From assembly GCA_020226215.1 (NCBI GenBank), contig CM035232.1, positions 79,044,130 to 79,108,129 of the forward strand: 64,000 nt of DNA, written 5' to 3'. How positions within the stretch are numbered: position 1 is the first letter of the stretch; each line of letters begins with the position of its first letter. This DNA comes from Sindora glabra. Its lineage: Eukaryota > Streptophyta > Magnoliopsida > Fabales > Fabaceae. Shown one piece after another: positions 50,752 to 63,159 of the stretch. The position numbers and the translations under genes are program-made. Under the pieces are notes generated by a model that was not told the DNA's origin, did no database searches, and saw nothing but the letters and a program-made list of their open reading frames with translations.

Positions 50752-51962
50752 TGTAATGTCCCGAATTTTCAATTCTATTATTTGAATCTTTAATTTCTGA
50801 GGCTGTAGAAACGAAGAGCATGTTTGAGTTAGCTTGGTGGGTGAATCTTAAGTTGAAAAGAATTAAGTGTAGGGGTAAATGAAATTTTGAAGGAAAAGGA
50901 TAGTAGGGAAAGAATTAATTTTCCTAAATAGTATGAATGATCAGAGGAGGTTGGAAAACCCTAAAAGGGGAGGTTGTCTAAGTCTGATAGTGTAAGAAAT
51001 TTTAAATAGACAGAAACCCTATGGACTAATTTGCAAAAGTGTAGAATCGGGTGTGGTTAAAGTGAAAACAATTAAGGACTTGGGATCTAATATGAATAAC
51101 TAAGAGTTTGGGGTGCAATATGTGATTTTAAATAGTGTGACCAATAGATTTATGACAAGTGTCATTGTTAGAAAATTAAGGGCAAGAATAGCCTTACTTT
51201 TGGTGAAAAAAGGACTAAAATACCCTTGGAAATCTCAAAATGACCAAAATGCCCCTAGAGCTTCATGAAGACTTTCCTCTCTTCTCCACTTTTCTAAAAG
51301 CTGCAGAAAATCTCCATGAAAGCTCCAAAACGTGCAAGAGAGAGAGAGAAAGAGAGAGAAAGTTTCTTTTGAGTTTTTCACCCCAAAATACCAAGATTCA
51401 AGCTAAGGTGTAGAAGGGAAAATTGCTCCTCTCATCAAGCTCCATCTATTGGTGTCCCTAGATTGAAGAAAAGCCCAAGTTTGATTAAGTTTGGGGAGCT
51501 CCAAGTGAGGATTTTCAAGTTGCACTAAGAGGTAAAAATGTTCTCCTCTAAGAGCTCTTTAATGTACTCTTCTTAGTTTCTTGAAATCTTGAGGTTGGTG
51601 TGGTTAAGGGTGATTGAACATGGAGTTTAGGATGATTTGAATATGTTTAATGGTGTTTTAGATGTTGTTATGTTAAGCTATGGCTTTGGTTTGGTGTGAA
51701 AAGAGCAAGAAACATGATGAACACATTTGGGTTTTAGAGGTCTAATGATGCATGTGTAGAGTTGGCATGGTATGTTGGGAACTTGGCTAAAATGATGAAG
51801 TTAGAATGATTTCTATGAAGCTTAAAGCCTATGAAAGATGAAACTTTGAATTGTGAAAGTGTTTATGTGCTTTTTTCCTTTTGAGAAGCCAAAACTATAG
51901 ATATGAAAAAGAAGGAAGAAAGGAGTTTTAGCTGTTTAATGTGTTTTCGGAGGATCAGTGAA

Positions 51963-52195
51963 GTACACGGGGTAGAACACGGCCCGTGTTGTACCCCGTG
52001 TTCTTCATCGAAGCTGATCAGTGTGTTACACGGGGTGCAACACTCCCCGTGTTTATCTCAGGACTGAAGGGCAGTAAGGTACACGGGGAAGAACACGGCC
52101 CGTGTTCACCCCCGTGTTCTTTGTCGAGTAGCCCTGAAGTGAACCAGTAAGGAACACGGCCCTGAACACGGGGTATGGGACCCCCGTGTTCTTTG
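51963..52195. repeat. Four palindromic ACACGGGG...CCCCGTGT modules, sister copy
   Basis: The same four modules as 14243-14475, inverted, with only a few substitutions. The conserved linkers (TCGAAGCTGATCAGTGTG, CTGAAGGGCAGTAAGG) show that the array predates both insertions. Confidence 0.9.
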
Positions 52196-52594
52196 TTAAG
52201 TGAACTTTTTGGCTTTAATTCTTCATGTTTTGCATGGCTTTATCCCTGGATCCTTTTCTAATGTTCATATATGTCATTTCAAGGCTTGAAAGCAAAGTAT
52301 AGAGCATCTAAGTATGCATTTAATTAAGTGGGGAAAGTAAAGAATACATGAGGATTAGGGAAAGTGATAATGTTCTAATATAAGCTATGATGTGTATTTG
52401 TATAGACTAAAGAGTGACAACTTGCAAAGGCAAGAGGAAGTATATAGGAGTTTTTAAGTGAGAGCAAAGGGAACATCACGTTGGAAGCTTGTGAAAGGTA
52501 GCTAGCTTTATCCTTAAGCTTTGTTTTCTATTTACATGATTTTATGAATTTTATGCCATTGTATGGAATGTGTATGAATTTTTGTTGTGTGCAC

Positions 52595-52770
52595 AACCCG
52601 GGAAGACAGTGTGATACTGTGTTAGGCCTATGGCTCGAGTTCCCTGGGGATGACAAGTGTGCAGTACCTATGGCCCGATACCTCGGGAAGACAGCGTGAT
52701 GCTGTATGTTAGGCCTTTGGCCCGAGTACCCCGGGAAGACAGCGTGATGCTGTATATAGGCCTAGGTACG
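52595..52770. repeat. Tandem CGGGAAGACAG modules, sister copy
   Basis: Units carrying CGGGAAGACAGYGTGATRCTGT followed by TAGGCCTWTGGCYCGA repeat about four times at 42-60 bp spacing, the inverse of 13655-13850. Confidence 0.85.
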
Positions 52771-53286
52771 ATTATTTGTGATGGCCATCTAGATATTGAT
52801 AAGAGTCCTTGAATAGGCATGATGTTTGCTGTGTGTAGTGCATATTTCTTACAATGGTATGATATTGAATATGATGACAAATGATTAAGTGATTTCGAAA
52901 TGGATGTTTTATTTGCTTAAGGATTTGGAATGACTTGAAATGTTTTATAGCATTAGCTAGCTACTGGGAAACTTTGTTTCTTATGTTTTCTGTATTGTGA
53001 CTAACCATTCCAGGTGATGCTTCCAAAGGCTCTCATGATAAAGGGCAATGATATTTGAAGTTGTAAATAATGATATAGTTAGTGATATTGTATATGATGG
53101 GATGTATATTTTGTAAAGTTGAACTTATGTATAATTAAATGACTTTTGATCATATGTATAAAATATACAAAAAAAAAAAATTGATTGTGATTTTCCGTAT
53201 TAGCTTGAAGTAGATGGCGAATGAGTATGTATAATTATCTATTAAACGAGGAATAAGGTGTTATTAAGTAAGGGAGTTACAAAATG

Positions 53287-53828
53287 AAATAATTTTATCC
53301 AAGTACAGTTGAGCATATTGTGATGTAGTGTATGTCATCTTTACCACTAGGAAATGTGCCCTAAGAAGATTTATGATTATCCATATGGAATCATATCCCT
53401 TATTGGTTTATGGCAACCTAACTATATAATCCATCTTAAAACTCTCCCATTTCCATTCAAGAATGTAAATATTCTAATAAAGTCTCACCAAGCATTAGTG
53501 CTCTGCTTTTACTTGCTGATAGGTTAAACATTTAATCATGTATTCTTGCACCTTTCTCCTCATTCCATCCTACAAGTATACATTTTTTTAAATCTTGATA
53601 CATCTGATTTGCACCAAGATACATAGTATAAGATGACTCATGGGCTTTTTTTAACACTTCTTTTCCTAGGGTTGTAGGCACCCATAATTAATTTTTTCTC
53701 TTTTTGACTCTATTTTCATTTGCTACTAGACTAGTCTCCTTTTCATTCATAGCTTTACTTTTTAGCTACTCATATTGAGGATCTTCTTTTTAGGCTTTAT
53801 TATAGTAGAATGTATTATTACGCAAGCT
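53287..53828 (-). pseudogene. Chromovirus C integrase core, fragment between two solo LTRs
   Basis: The minus strand near 53350-53460 reads FKMDYIVRLP, then a stop, then TNKGYDSIWIIIN, matching the integrase core MDFIVGLPRT(x)GYDSIWVIVDRLTKSAHF. The rest of the fragment (53480-53828) fits the zinc-binding and linker part of integrase but is broken. The piece is bounded by AAATG (left) and AAGCT (right), the duplications of the two neighbouring solo LTRs. Confidence 0.8.
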
Positions 53829-56683
53829 TGTCACGACCCAATTTCAAGTATCATGACCGACGTAAAGATATCTAACTGGTATCTAACCAATCAGATATCT
53901 TTACAAGCCTGTAAGAAATTATAGCTGACTATTTTTTAATAAAAGGAGAATATATGATAGTATCAAATAATATAAGTAAAGTAAATTGCATTGCACGTGC
54001 AATAAAAAGTTAATCTATGATATTAATATACAGTAACATAACAAAATTATCTAGTAATATACATAAACTTTAACTGTATAGTAAACAACTCAAAATAGTA
54101 ATTTTTGTCACACTATGCTCCATGGAGATCAAAAGGTTTTATGCAATATATCAATCCTCCACTGGAGCTCCTTGTTCTTTATTTATAAAATAAAATAACA
54201 TCAAAAAAGAGTGAGTATATAAAATACTCAGTGAGTAGCTATTCAATCTCTATCTTTATGGTTTTTCCTGATCAATTTTCTTTAATCCAAATTTAGGAAG
54301 ATTAGATAAATTCCATATACTTAGTTTTATTCACATTTAATATCTACCGTCTATTATATACATTATGTATTAATATTACATCAATAGAAATGGCTAGTAT
54401 GATATACATATTTCCTCCTTATTTCTTTGGGCTAACCTTATCCCACTTGCCTCCAACCTTTTCCTTCCACTTCTTACCACCCCTCTCCTTCTTTTAGAAG
54501 GATGCTGCAAGCCATAGGTCAATCTCCCCCACACATATCAAGCAACACAAATGAGCCTTTGTAGGCTTTTTGTGCTAATTAAGGAAAAATCATGTCAATC
54601 CATCATAACAAAGGTATGGTCAATACCAACTAGCCATTAGCAACCTAATTAATTTCCTTTATCAATGTAACAAATATAGATTTCAAATTTGACATTAAAG
54701 AGTGTAATCATTACATATTCTCATAATGTATCATAATTTCAATACATTGAACATTTCACAACTCAATTTAATCTATTACTATATTCTGTATCATTAAAGA
54801 ACATTCAAATAATTACAATAATTCAACACATTGTTCCAATCATATTCTAATATCATCACAATGTATTTCTAAGCATAAAATACTTAGTGTCTTTTACAAA
54901 TATTCATTTAACAATACTATTTATGTTCAGATTCCAGAACAGAGCAGCAGAGGGCATGTTACCATAAGAGACCCTTTTATGTCTTCTAAAACACCTCCAA
55001 AATTCCTAAAATAATTATATGACGTTATAAACATGTTAAATGACAAATATGAGTCTTTATGTTTCACAATTAATCAAGAAAACCTGCCCAGAAAATTCAT
55101 GAAGCATGCCCTTCCAAAACAGTTTCAATCTCTGGCAGCACTGGAGTTCTGAAATTGTAGGAATTTATTCACCAGGAAAATGAGCTTCAATTATCATGAA
55201 AATTTACTATGTTTTATCTAACACATGGAAGGATATAAATTAATTTTTATGGAATTTTTAATCATAATATAGTATCCCAAATAATTCAAGAACAGAAGTG
55301 AAATTATTCACGTCCTGTTTCTGGGCGAGTTGCACCTTTGTATAGAAATGTCCCTTGTTCAGGTTTCTAAAAAATTATAAAAATTTTCAATAAATTATAT
55401 GTGTATCCTGACATCATAAGAGACTAGTAAATGGGTGCTTTCAAATTTTTAAGAGGTCCTAGGATGTCCCTAAAATTCGTGGTTTAGTTCTGGATTTTCA
55501 AGAATTCCAGAAGCAAAATCAGCAAAACAATTTCTAGGCTCTTTCTAATCCATCTACACTTAAGGGTTAACAAATGGTAATATAATCATTCATTCATGCT
55601 AATATTGTTCTAATATCTTCAAATAAAAATTAATAACACTAGTTTTCAGCACCATGCCTTCATTGCATGGCCACACACCTAACTTCATGAAATCACAATT
55701 CTAGAAAGCAATATTGGTAAATTTGTAATCAAAATTCAATTGAAAATCAAGTGAGCTGCTACTCACCTTAAGTTTTATGCCTTCTAATTTTCTAGAGGGT
55801 CCTTAGAGGCAGCTAAACTCTAGTCAAAATAATAAACCAAATTTTAGAGAACTTTGAAGAAGATCTTTCATGAAGGCATGAAGAAAAGAAGGAGTTGCAT
55901 GGTTACCTCTTGAAATCTTGTAGGAGATTTTCTTGTAGGAATCTTTTGTGAATTAAAAGTGAGCTTGAAAGTTGGCTAATATGGAGAGAGAGCCACAGTT
56001 TTTGCTGAAGAAGAATGCAGAAAATTTGTGTTTAGAAGTGGTAAAAAGAGTTTCAAGAAAAAGGTTAAATTTGGAAGTCAAAATGTGAACCAATCATCTT
56101 TAAGTATGTGAAATTACTTTAAGACTTTTTTTTATGATTATTTGACCAGCATGGGGCCACGTTTTTGCTGCTGAAAATGACCAGAAAAATAGAGAAAAAT
56201 GGAGAGAATTCAAGAGAAGTCTAGAGACAAAACTTTTGTTACAAAAATACACTCTCACTTTTCTCACCTTTTCCATCTTTATCCTTGGCTTTCCTCCTTT
56301 TTTTTTTTTGGACTGCACAGTTTTGGACCTTCAAAAACTCAATTTGGGCTTCTAAAAAACATGCCAAATCATCCCAAAAAGAATTTAAATAATCCAGATC
56401 GAATTATATCAGTTTTGAACTTATTTTACTGAATTTCGATTCACCCAGACCCCTAAAATTGAGTTAAACTCTATCAAAATTCCTCTAATCTTTTGAGCAT
56501 ATTTCTGATAATATTTTCACTTAAGTTTTATCTTTATCAATGTTTCAAAGGGTTTAGAAAACTTCATAGGAGGTTATCCATCTCTAAAATCTCCCTGAAC
56601 TGAGCACATTTAACTAGGAAGTGCTAATTTACTTTGATACTTTAAGAATAGTTTTTAGGAAAAAATCTCCTAGGGATATTACA
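53829..56683 (-). mobile_element. Solo LTR of the chromovirus C family, TSD AAGCT
   Basis: It starts TGTCACGACCC and ends GGGATATTACA, flanked exactly by AAGCT (53824-53828 and 56684-56688). It is 2855 bp. It shares termini and many internal blocks with the 3' LTR of element C, for example the region around CCTTTTCCTTCCACTTCTTA near 54463 and its counterpart near 47440. So the same family inserted twice at this locus, the later copy into the earlier. Open frames at 56100-56318 and 56199-56432 overlap each other on opposite strands and have no family. Confidence 0.92.
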
Positions 56684-56688
56684 AAGCT

Positions 56689-57750
56689 AAATTTGCTATT
56701 CTATTTTCTTTCAATTTCTTTCCTTTACCTTTGAAAGCTTTTCAGCTCAAAGTATCAGGAACTACATTAGCTTTACCTGAATGATAGTGAATAGAGTAAT
56801 CATAACCTTTTACAAAATTCATCCACCTTCTTTGTCTCATGTCAAGTTCTTTTTGCTCAAAAATATATCTAAGGCTCTTATGGTTTGTATGAATTAATAA
56901 GTAGCTCCATATAAATAATATCTCCATATTTTTAAAGTAAACACCGCAACTATCATTTCTAAGTCATGAGTGAAATAATTCGTCTTATGCTTCTTCAACT
57001 AGCAAGATGTATAAGCTATCACTGTACCTTATTGCATTAACATGCATCCTAATTCCACTTTGAAAGCATCACAATACACTGTATATCCTTCTTACTATCA
57101 GGCAATGCTAACACTGGGGTAAAATTTAACATTATTTTAATTTTTGAAAACTCTTCTCACATTTATTGTTCTACATGAACTTGGTTCCTTTACAAGGTAA
57201 CTTGGCTAATGGTGCAGCTATTCTCGATAAGTCTTTTACAAATCTTTTGTAATATTTAGCTATATCTCGATCACTGAGGATGGTTATGGCCACTTAAGCA
57301 TAGTTTTCACCTTTTGAAGGTCCACTGATATTCCTTCCTGCGATATTACATGACCCAAGAAATGCACTTTCTTCATCTAAAACTCATACTTTAATAATTT
57401 AGCATATAACTTATGCCTTTAATGTTTGTAGCATGATTCTCAGATATTGCACATATTGCTCCTCACTCTTGGAATATACTAAGATGTTATTGATAAATAT
57501 AACAATGAATTTATCTATAAAAGGTTTAAAAATGTGATTCATCAAATCTATAAATACTATAGGAGCATTGGTTAATCCAAATGACATAACCAAGAACTTA
57601 TAATAGCTGTAATGAGTTCAAAATGCCATTTTTGGAATATCCTCTTTTCGAATTTTTAATTGATGGTAATCCAATTGCAAGTCAATTTTTGAGAAATAAC
57701 ACCATCCTTACAATTAGTCAAGTAAATCATCTATTCTTAGCAAATGATAC
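56689..57750 (-). pseudogene. Chromovirus C reverse transcriptase and RNase H fragment
   Basis: RNase H is at 56742-56927: HKSLRYIFEQKELDMRQRRW and HYHSGKANVVPDTLS, very close to the family consensus (HxSGKANVVADALS). Reverse transcriptase is at 57411-57593: MSFGLTNAPIVF, and FIVIFINNILVYSKS where the catalytic FIDDI has become FINNI, so it is inactive. Further upstream (57650-57750) KYHLLRIDDL and FSKIDLQL mark the start of the palm. The frame then stops being reverse transcriptase at about 57750, where LTR sequence is joined directly. The plus-strand open frame 57623-57808 is its shadow. Confidence 0.87.
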
Positions 57751-58626
57751 TTTTATCTTTCAAATGCCTTTTAGAATAGCAAAAAGTAACTTCACTAAAG
57801 TAAATTAAATTTCAGAAATTTTAGAGAAAATATGATCATGAAAACTTGAAGAAGAAGAAAGAAAACCTAGGTTACCTTGCAAGAATTTAATGAAACTAGT
57901 TAGAGAATAATTGAAAAGTTGAAAACCCTAGTAGAGAGGCTTTAAGGAGTTATGGTTCTAAGCTGAGAAATAAACTAGAAATGAGTAGAATTTTGTGCAA
58001 AAAGTCATATAAATCCTAATTTCTAAGGTTTCTACCATAAGCTTTCTATTTTTCAATTTTGTAAAAATTTGATTGATAATTCTAGCACATGGGGCATAAT
58101 TTTTCTAGTTTAAGATCAAAAGATTTTCTTGTCAAATCCACTAAAATTTAACTAAATAAAATGCCTTGCTAAAAAATGCTCCAAAATTTTCACTTTTTCA
58201 CCAAAATGCCATAAGTTTCTTTCACAAGATTGGGCCTTGTTTTGGCTTAGATCTTTTAGTTCCAAAAATCATATTTGGACCTAGAAAGGTTGGGCTAAGT
58301 CAATCCAAGCAAGCGAAAATAATTTATTTCAATTTTGCGCCAATCTATAGATTTTTGAATTACTTGGATCAATTTTAGGTTACTTGGGCCCCTAATTTTC
58401 TATTGGGCCTTTATATAATTTTTTCAAACTTAATGTTAGGCTTTTTATGATATTTTAGGCCATACTAATATCTAATATAATTTTTACAAAAATTCTAGTT
58501 AGTTGAACCCTCATATTATCTCTATGATTTGCTTGAACTTTACCTAATTACATTTCCAAGTTTTTGTTAGGGTAATTTTTATTCTAATTTCCTTCTTTGG
58601 CTTTTTTACTTTATTAATGTATTATA
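57750..58626 (-). repeat. Truncated 5' LTR of chromovirus C
   Basis: It aligns with 48886-49764 over its whole length (CTTTTAGAATAG, AAAACCTAGGTTANCTTGCAAG, GAAAACCCTAGTAGAGAGGC). Only the U3-side ~880 bp remain, joined to reverse transcriptase. The plus-strand open frame at 58166-58378 is inside it and is not a gene. Confidence 0.82.
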
Positions 58627-58631
58627 GAATT

Positions 58632-59550
58632 CTAGAACAACGGGCAACCATTGTGGATAAATGGTTAGCCATTATGCTAATTTTCTATGGAAATCACAAC
58701 ACAATCAACATTGCTTATAAAGCCATTAATTCCTTCCACACTTGTTTATTACAGAATCAACCCACTATTAATCATTAATACACATTTACAACACTTTCTT
58801 TAAGCCATTTCCATCATTAAATCAAATTAGGCATATCATGTAATATCATTTTAAAAAAATTTATTAACCACCAAAACTTAAACATAACTAAGCAATTTCA
58901 ATTAAAACTTTATAAGTATGATTAGAATATTTGCTCACCTATTATGGAAAAAGTTTTAGAAAGCTAGGTTTATCTCTTCGCCCGTATCAATTAAAATATC
59001 AAAATTTTTAGCTAGGGTTCATTTTCCACTTTATAAGTATAGTACTTAAAACTCCTCAAATTCAAAGAAGATCATGGAAATTTAAGTGACCATGAAAGTC
59101 TTACCATACTTGAATGAAAGATTTGGTGATGATTAAGTCCTATCTAGCCTAATTGAAGAAGAAATTTGAAAGGGAGAAGAAAAGAGAGAGAGAAGAGAAA
59201 GAAGAGTTAGAGATTGGAAAAATTAGGAATAATTTAGAAGTGAGCTGAAGCTTTAGGCTAAATAGAGGTAAAGGCATTTTCATCCTTTAGTCCTAAATCT
59301 CTTATATATTCACATTCTCATTTCTAAACATTTATAACTTTTAGTGCTTTTATTTGAGGTCCTTTTCTCTGTTGTGTTATTCTCGTTTTCTTTACTAAAA
59401 TTTGTTTATTCCATTTAAAGCCTCTATTTCAAAAGCCTAATACCATGTTAATTAGCTATTTAATCATTACTCTCAAAACTTAGAACTCTATAATTTTGAA
59501 GAGAATATAAACATATTTGCTTAAAATTTTTTTTCTCTAAAGGTATAATA
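58632..59550 (-). repeat. 3' LTR of element D, second part
   Basis: It continues D's LTR after the insertion of C and ends AGGTATAATA at 59550, matching the LTR ends of A and B. A motif GGTYAGCYATT...TTTTCTATRGAAATYAC occurs here (58663) and just left of C (46529), an internal repeat of this LTR. Confidence 0.65.
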
Positions 59551-59580
59551 ATACTTTCCCTTTTAATTTGTTTAATTCTT
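59551..59580 (-). other. Polypurine tract of element D
   Basis: The minus strand reads AAAAGGGAAAGTAT directly before the 3' LTR start, in the same arrangement as in A and B. Confidence 0.6.
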
Positions 59581-62500
59581 GAGGTATTTTATGTAGTAAT
59601 CATTTACTATAATTAGCATTAGAAACTCATGTTTGTCTTTCTTAATAGCTATTTGTTCTTGTAACTTAAGTTCTTGGGTCATTAAATTTTTTTGTTCAAC
59701 AGTGATTTTTCCATATTACCCAAACTATTTACATTTGATCTCAAACTCTATCATGACATTCTCCCTCTACTTTTCTTGTTATCTTGTATTTTCATCACCA
59801 ATCATGGATATTTCAACCTATTTACTTTGAACCATGTAAATGTGAGCTCTAGCATAAATCACACCTTCTTTACACATTTGCCATTAAAGTTTAGTTCATA
59901 TATAACTTTCGTAATACCATATCAAACCCCAATATGGACTTACACACCTTAAAAGATGGCATCATTGAAATTCATACTCTATTATCATCCATTCATCCCT
60001 AAGCTACAATACACTTAACAATTACCACATAAATAATATTTGTTCATTGATTTACATAAACTATTTTCTTAAGTAGATAGCACCTTAGATCATAAATCAT
60101 GTAAAACACTTTCGAAATCAAATCCAATCCTTACTTCAAGTTATTACTTTAAACTTCTATAAATTCCTTAACTATTCAAACTATGAAATCATAACATATT
60201 CCCTATAATTTTATATTAACATGGGTTAACCTTCAAGCATTATAATACAAATGCATGGATAAGTGAGTAATGTATAGCCATATTAGTTGTAAATTTAGAA
60301 TGGAGTTATTAATTTTTATTATAGATTTCTAGTTAGTTAATACTACATAAAATTTAGGGGCTAAAAGTTTTTCACTATAATATCTTGAGTTTAACATAAA
60401 CTATGCTATGTAAACTTTAACTCACATTTAATTATTCTACTATTACATTTACTTTGGTAAGGTGATAATACCTTAATTCAATCTACTAGGGTCCTAACCT
60501 AAAAGCTTTGACTTTAATCATTTGCTTGTGAATTTTATGGAAATGAAACTCTATTATGGTAAAATCAAAATCAATGGTGTTGTGGGCTATTAATGGAGTC
60601 AAAATGCATCATTATTTTAGGCAGTTTGTGCATTGGTTCAGATATTTTACCTTTGTGTCCCATTTAGTATGCAGAAGTTATCATTGATTTAATATCCATT
60701 AAAGAATGACAAAAACAAGACAGTTACGTTATCTTTACTTTGTTTACTCTAGGTTCTTTATAATCGATTTATTTCCTATTTCTTAATGCCTATTTTTTTT
60801 ATCTAACTCTCATGTATCATTGATTCCTAAATAATTAGCTTAAGTATTGCCTTGTGGCCTCCCTTTAATTCTCACCTATGTTTATTTGAGATTTAAAATT
60901 CCTCATTGTTTAATAGAAGCATCCTTCATTTGGTATATTATCCAAGATAAATTACCTAAATCTTTGAAATACATGTATGTAACATCCAATGCCATGTAGA
61001 ACTCTTGAACTAGATAAGTAAGTCTTAGTAACAATGTTTAACCAAATATTTCAATTTTCAAATTCCATAATGCAAGTATTCATATCTTATATTGATACAA
61101 AACTATAAGCATCAATTCATCCATAATTTAAGAGTTTAATGTTTTAGGTTCTATTATTTGTAAATCAAGTTATGTTTAACCTTCTTCCCATACAATCACA
61201 AATAGGGGCTACATATAATTCGACCTCATACATAATAAAACTTTAAAATCAGACATTAAAGCTTTTTATTATGTTAATGTCATATCTTTTCTTATAGCTT
61301 TAATTATGTTCTTGCATGCATTTGTAAGTAAAACTATACTATTCTCATTCACATGGCTAAGATTTAAAACTTAAGGTTTTAAGACTGCTTAGCATTTATG
61401 ATCTTCTATATGGATCATGATCATTTAACCTTAGGTGAAAAAGTCTGTATCACAAATCCCAAGGTTGTGTATGGAAATAGGGTCACTTTTTGCTCACTTA
61501 ATGCTTTACTTTCATCCATATATTTGATTCCTTATCTTAGTTTACTCATGCATCACTATATGGATGTCAACATCAGAATAAGCTATCTTAGTTTGCTAGG
61601 TTTATCCAAACTATAACATAACCTAACAACTGACATCCAATTGTAAGATTATTTCAACGAAATTGTATAATCCATATGTTTCAAATAACCAAAGCACTCA
61701 CCAACCCATAATTTCCCTTTAACACATTCACACTTATGCTTAAACATATTTATTAGTTTCAAAAAGAAAGCACCATGCTTATTCATTGCTATACATATAA
61801 AGGATAACAAAAGCATGTAAAGTGATGCTTATATTGTTTTTCCTGTAAAACTTTTCCTCAATTCCACTTTGCAATACTACCCACTATTGAAGCAACTAAG
61901 ATTGAGAAATAGCTATTTCTATCACAAAGTTACAAAGTCATGTCTAATGTTTTGCTAACTCCTAACTTTCTTATTGAAATTCACATCTTTACTTCCTTTA
62001 ACTTTATATTTTTTCTTATTTTGGTCATAAATCTATCACTTAGAAATTCATTTATCCAATAAATTAACTAAAACATCCCATAACACTTAGGTCTATGACA
62101 CATGCGCCCATTTACTCATCCACTTAATCTCTTAAAACTATACTTAAGGATATGATTAGACCATTAGCCACATGCTACTTTGTGTAGAAGGGTATGACAA
62201 CATGTTACATTGAATTGTTATGCATTGTTTTTTCATGAATCTTGCAAAATGAAGTATTCTTTACTTTAAACTATCATTTTTATACTCTCCTTTTACTTTT
62301 CACTATTTTTTCTCTCACTATCTTTTCTCATTTCATGTTTTATAACAACTATTAAAGTAATTTCAAACAATCTGAAAATAAGATGGATAGAAAGATGTGG
62401 CATTATTCGCAACTCATAAAGCAAGGCTTCACATGGAGGATTTATGATGTAATCATCTTAAGTTCTTTCTCATTTTATATTTAAATCAAGATTGCTCTAT

Positions 62501-63141
62501 TTATCTATTAATAAATTAAAATTCTTACCTCCTTATCATTGCAAATCCTTTAGTCAAGCTATATTTCTCATGGAAATTCTATCTATATGAAATTATTTTA
62601 TTTTTAAACCTATCAATAACAAATTAACTTATCCCACTAGCACTTTATCTACATAGTAACTTTAGTCATTAAATAGGATTTTAACTAACTACAAGGTGTT
62701 AGCACCTTATTGTCAATATAGGGAAAAGATAGCCTAAATAAATCTTTCCACAGATAAAGCATACATATATTCATATAATTTCCCATTAGGCCTTCTCATA
62801 ATACAAACATACATAACAAGGTTAGTAATTAATTTCTCTTACCAAATCAAATTATCATATTAGTCACAATGACCAATCATAGTTATAATCATTAACATAT
62901 TAGAGTATAATAGTCTATCCAAGTATGGAAAAATACTTACTTTGATAGTCTTTAATTACCCATGGGTGAATATGGCCCATGAAGATTTTTAGTGTGTGAC
63001 AGGTGCTTAACAAGTTTATTCATGCCCTTATTGATAGTAATTAGTCCACAATTTGGCTCAATGTTTTCATATCATTCTCTTGGATAGTTGGAAATTCTTA
63101 CTACATAACTTCAATTAAAATGCACCACTTAGCCTTAGACC
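59581..63141 (-). other. Non-coding interior of element D
   Basis: About 3.6 kb, AT-rich, stops in all frames. None of the gag, protease, reverse transcriptase, RNase H, integrase or chromodomain signatures that remain readable in A, B and C can be found here. Overlapping plus-strand frames at 59633-59952 and the one at 61398-61616 show no resemblance to known proteins. Either the element never had genes or it is older than A-C. Confidence 0.6.
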
Positions 63142-63155
63142 ATGCTTTGATAGTA
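63142..63155 (-). other. Primer-binding site of element D
   Basis: The plus strand ATGCTTTGATAGTA is the complement of TGGTATCAGAGCAT with few changes, four bases from the LTR start at 63160. Confidence 0.72.
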
Positions 63156-63159
63156 ACTT

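Larger units (their letters stand above)
50752..53281 (+). mobile_element. Solo LTR (Tekay/Del-like), TSD AAATG
   Basis: It starts TGTAATGTCCCG and ends GGGAGTTACA, with the exact duplication AAATG at 50747-50751 and 53282-53286. At 2530 bp it is the inverted sister of 13142-15684, by eye well over 90% identical over compared segments, including all module arrays. It sits in the integrase of chromovirus C. The minus-strand open frame at 52668-52880 only reads through a tandem array (repeated YSITLSSRG) and is not a gene. Confidence 0.94.
46573..58626 (-). mobile_element. Chromovirus C, nested in the LTR of D
   Basis: It starts TGTTACAACATAAC, ends TGTATTATA, and is flanked by AAATT (46568-46572) and GAATT (58627-58631), a 4/5 matching duplication. 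Minus-strand order: truncated 5' LTR (about 57750-58626), reverse transcriptase, RNase H, integrase core, integrase C-terminus, chromodomain, purine tract, 3' LTR (46573-49764). Gag, protease and the first part of reverse transcriptase are deleted. Two solo LTRs (50752-53281 and 53829-56683) interrupt the integrase. This is the best-preserved chromovirus pol in the window. Confidence 0.82.

Noticed and set aside
52668..52880. Minus-strand open frame with repeated YSITLSSRG
   Set aside because: The peptide repeat is just a translation of the tandem CGGGAAGACAG modules of the LTR.
56100..56432. Overlapping open frames on both strands
   Set aside because: They overlap each other within a solo LTR and show no conserved motif.
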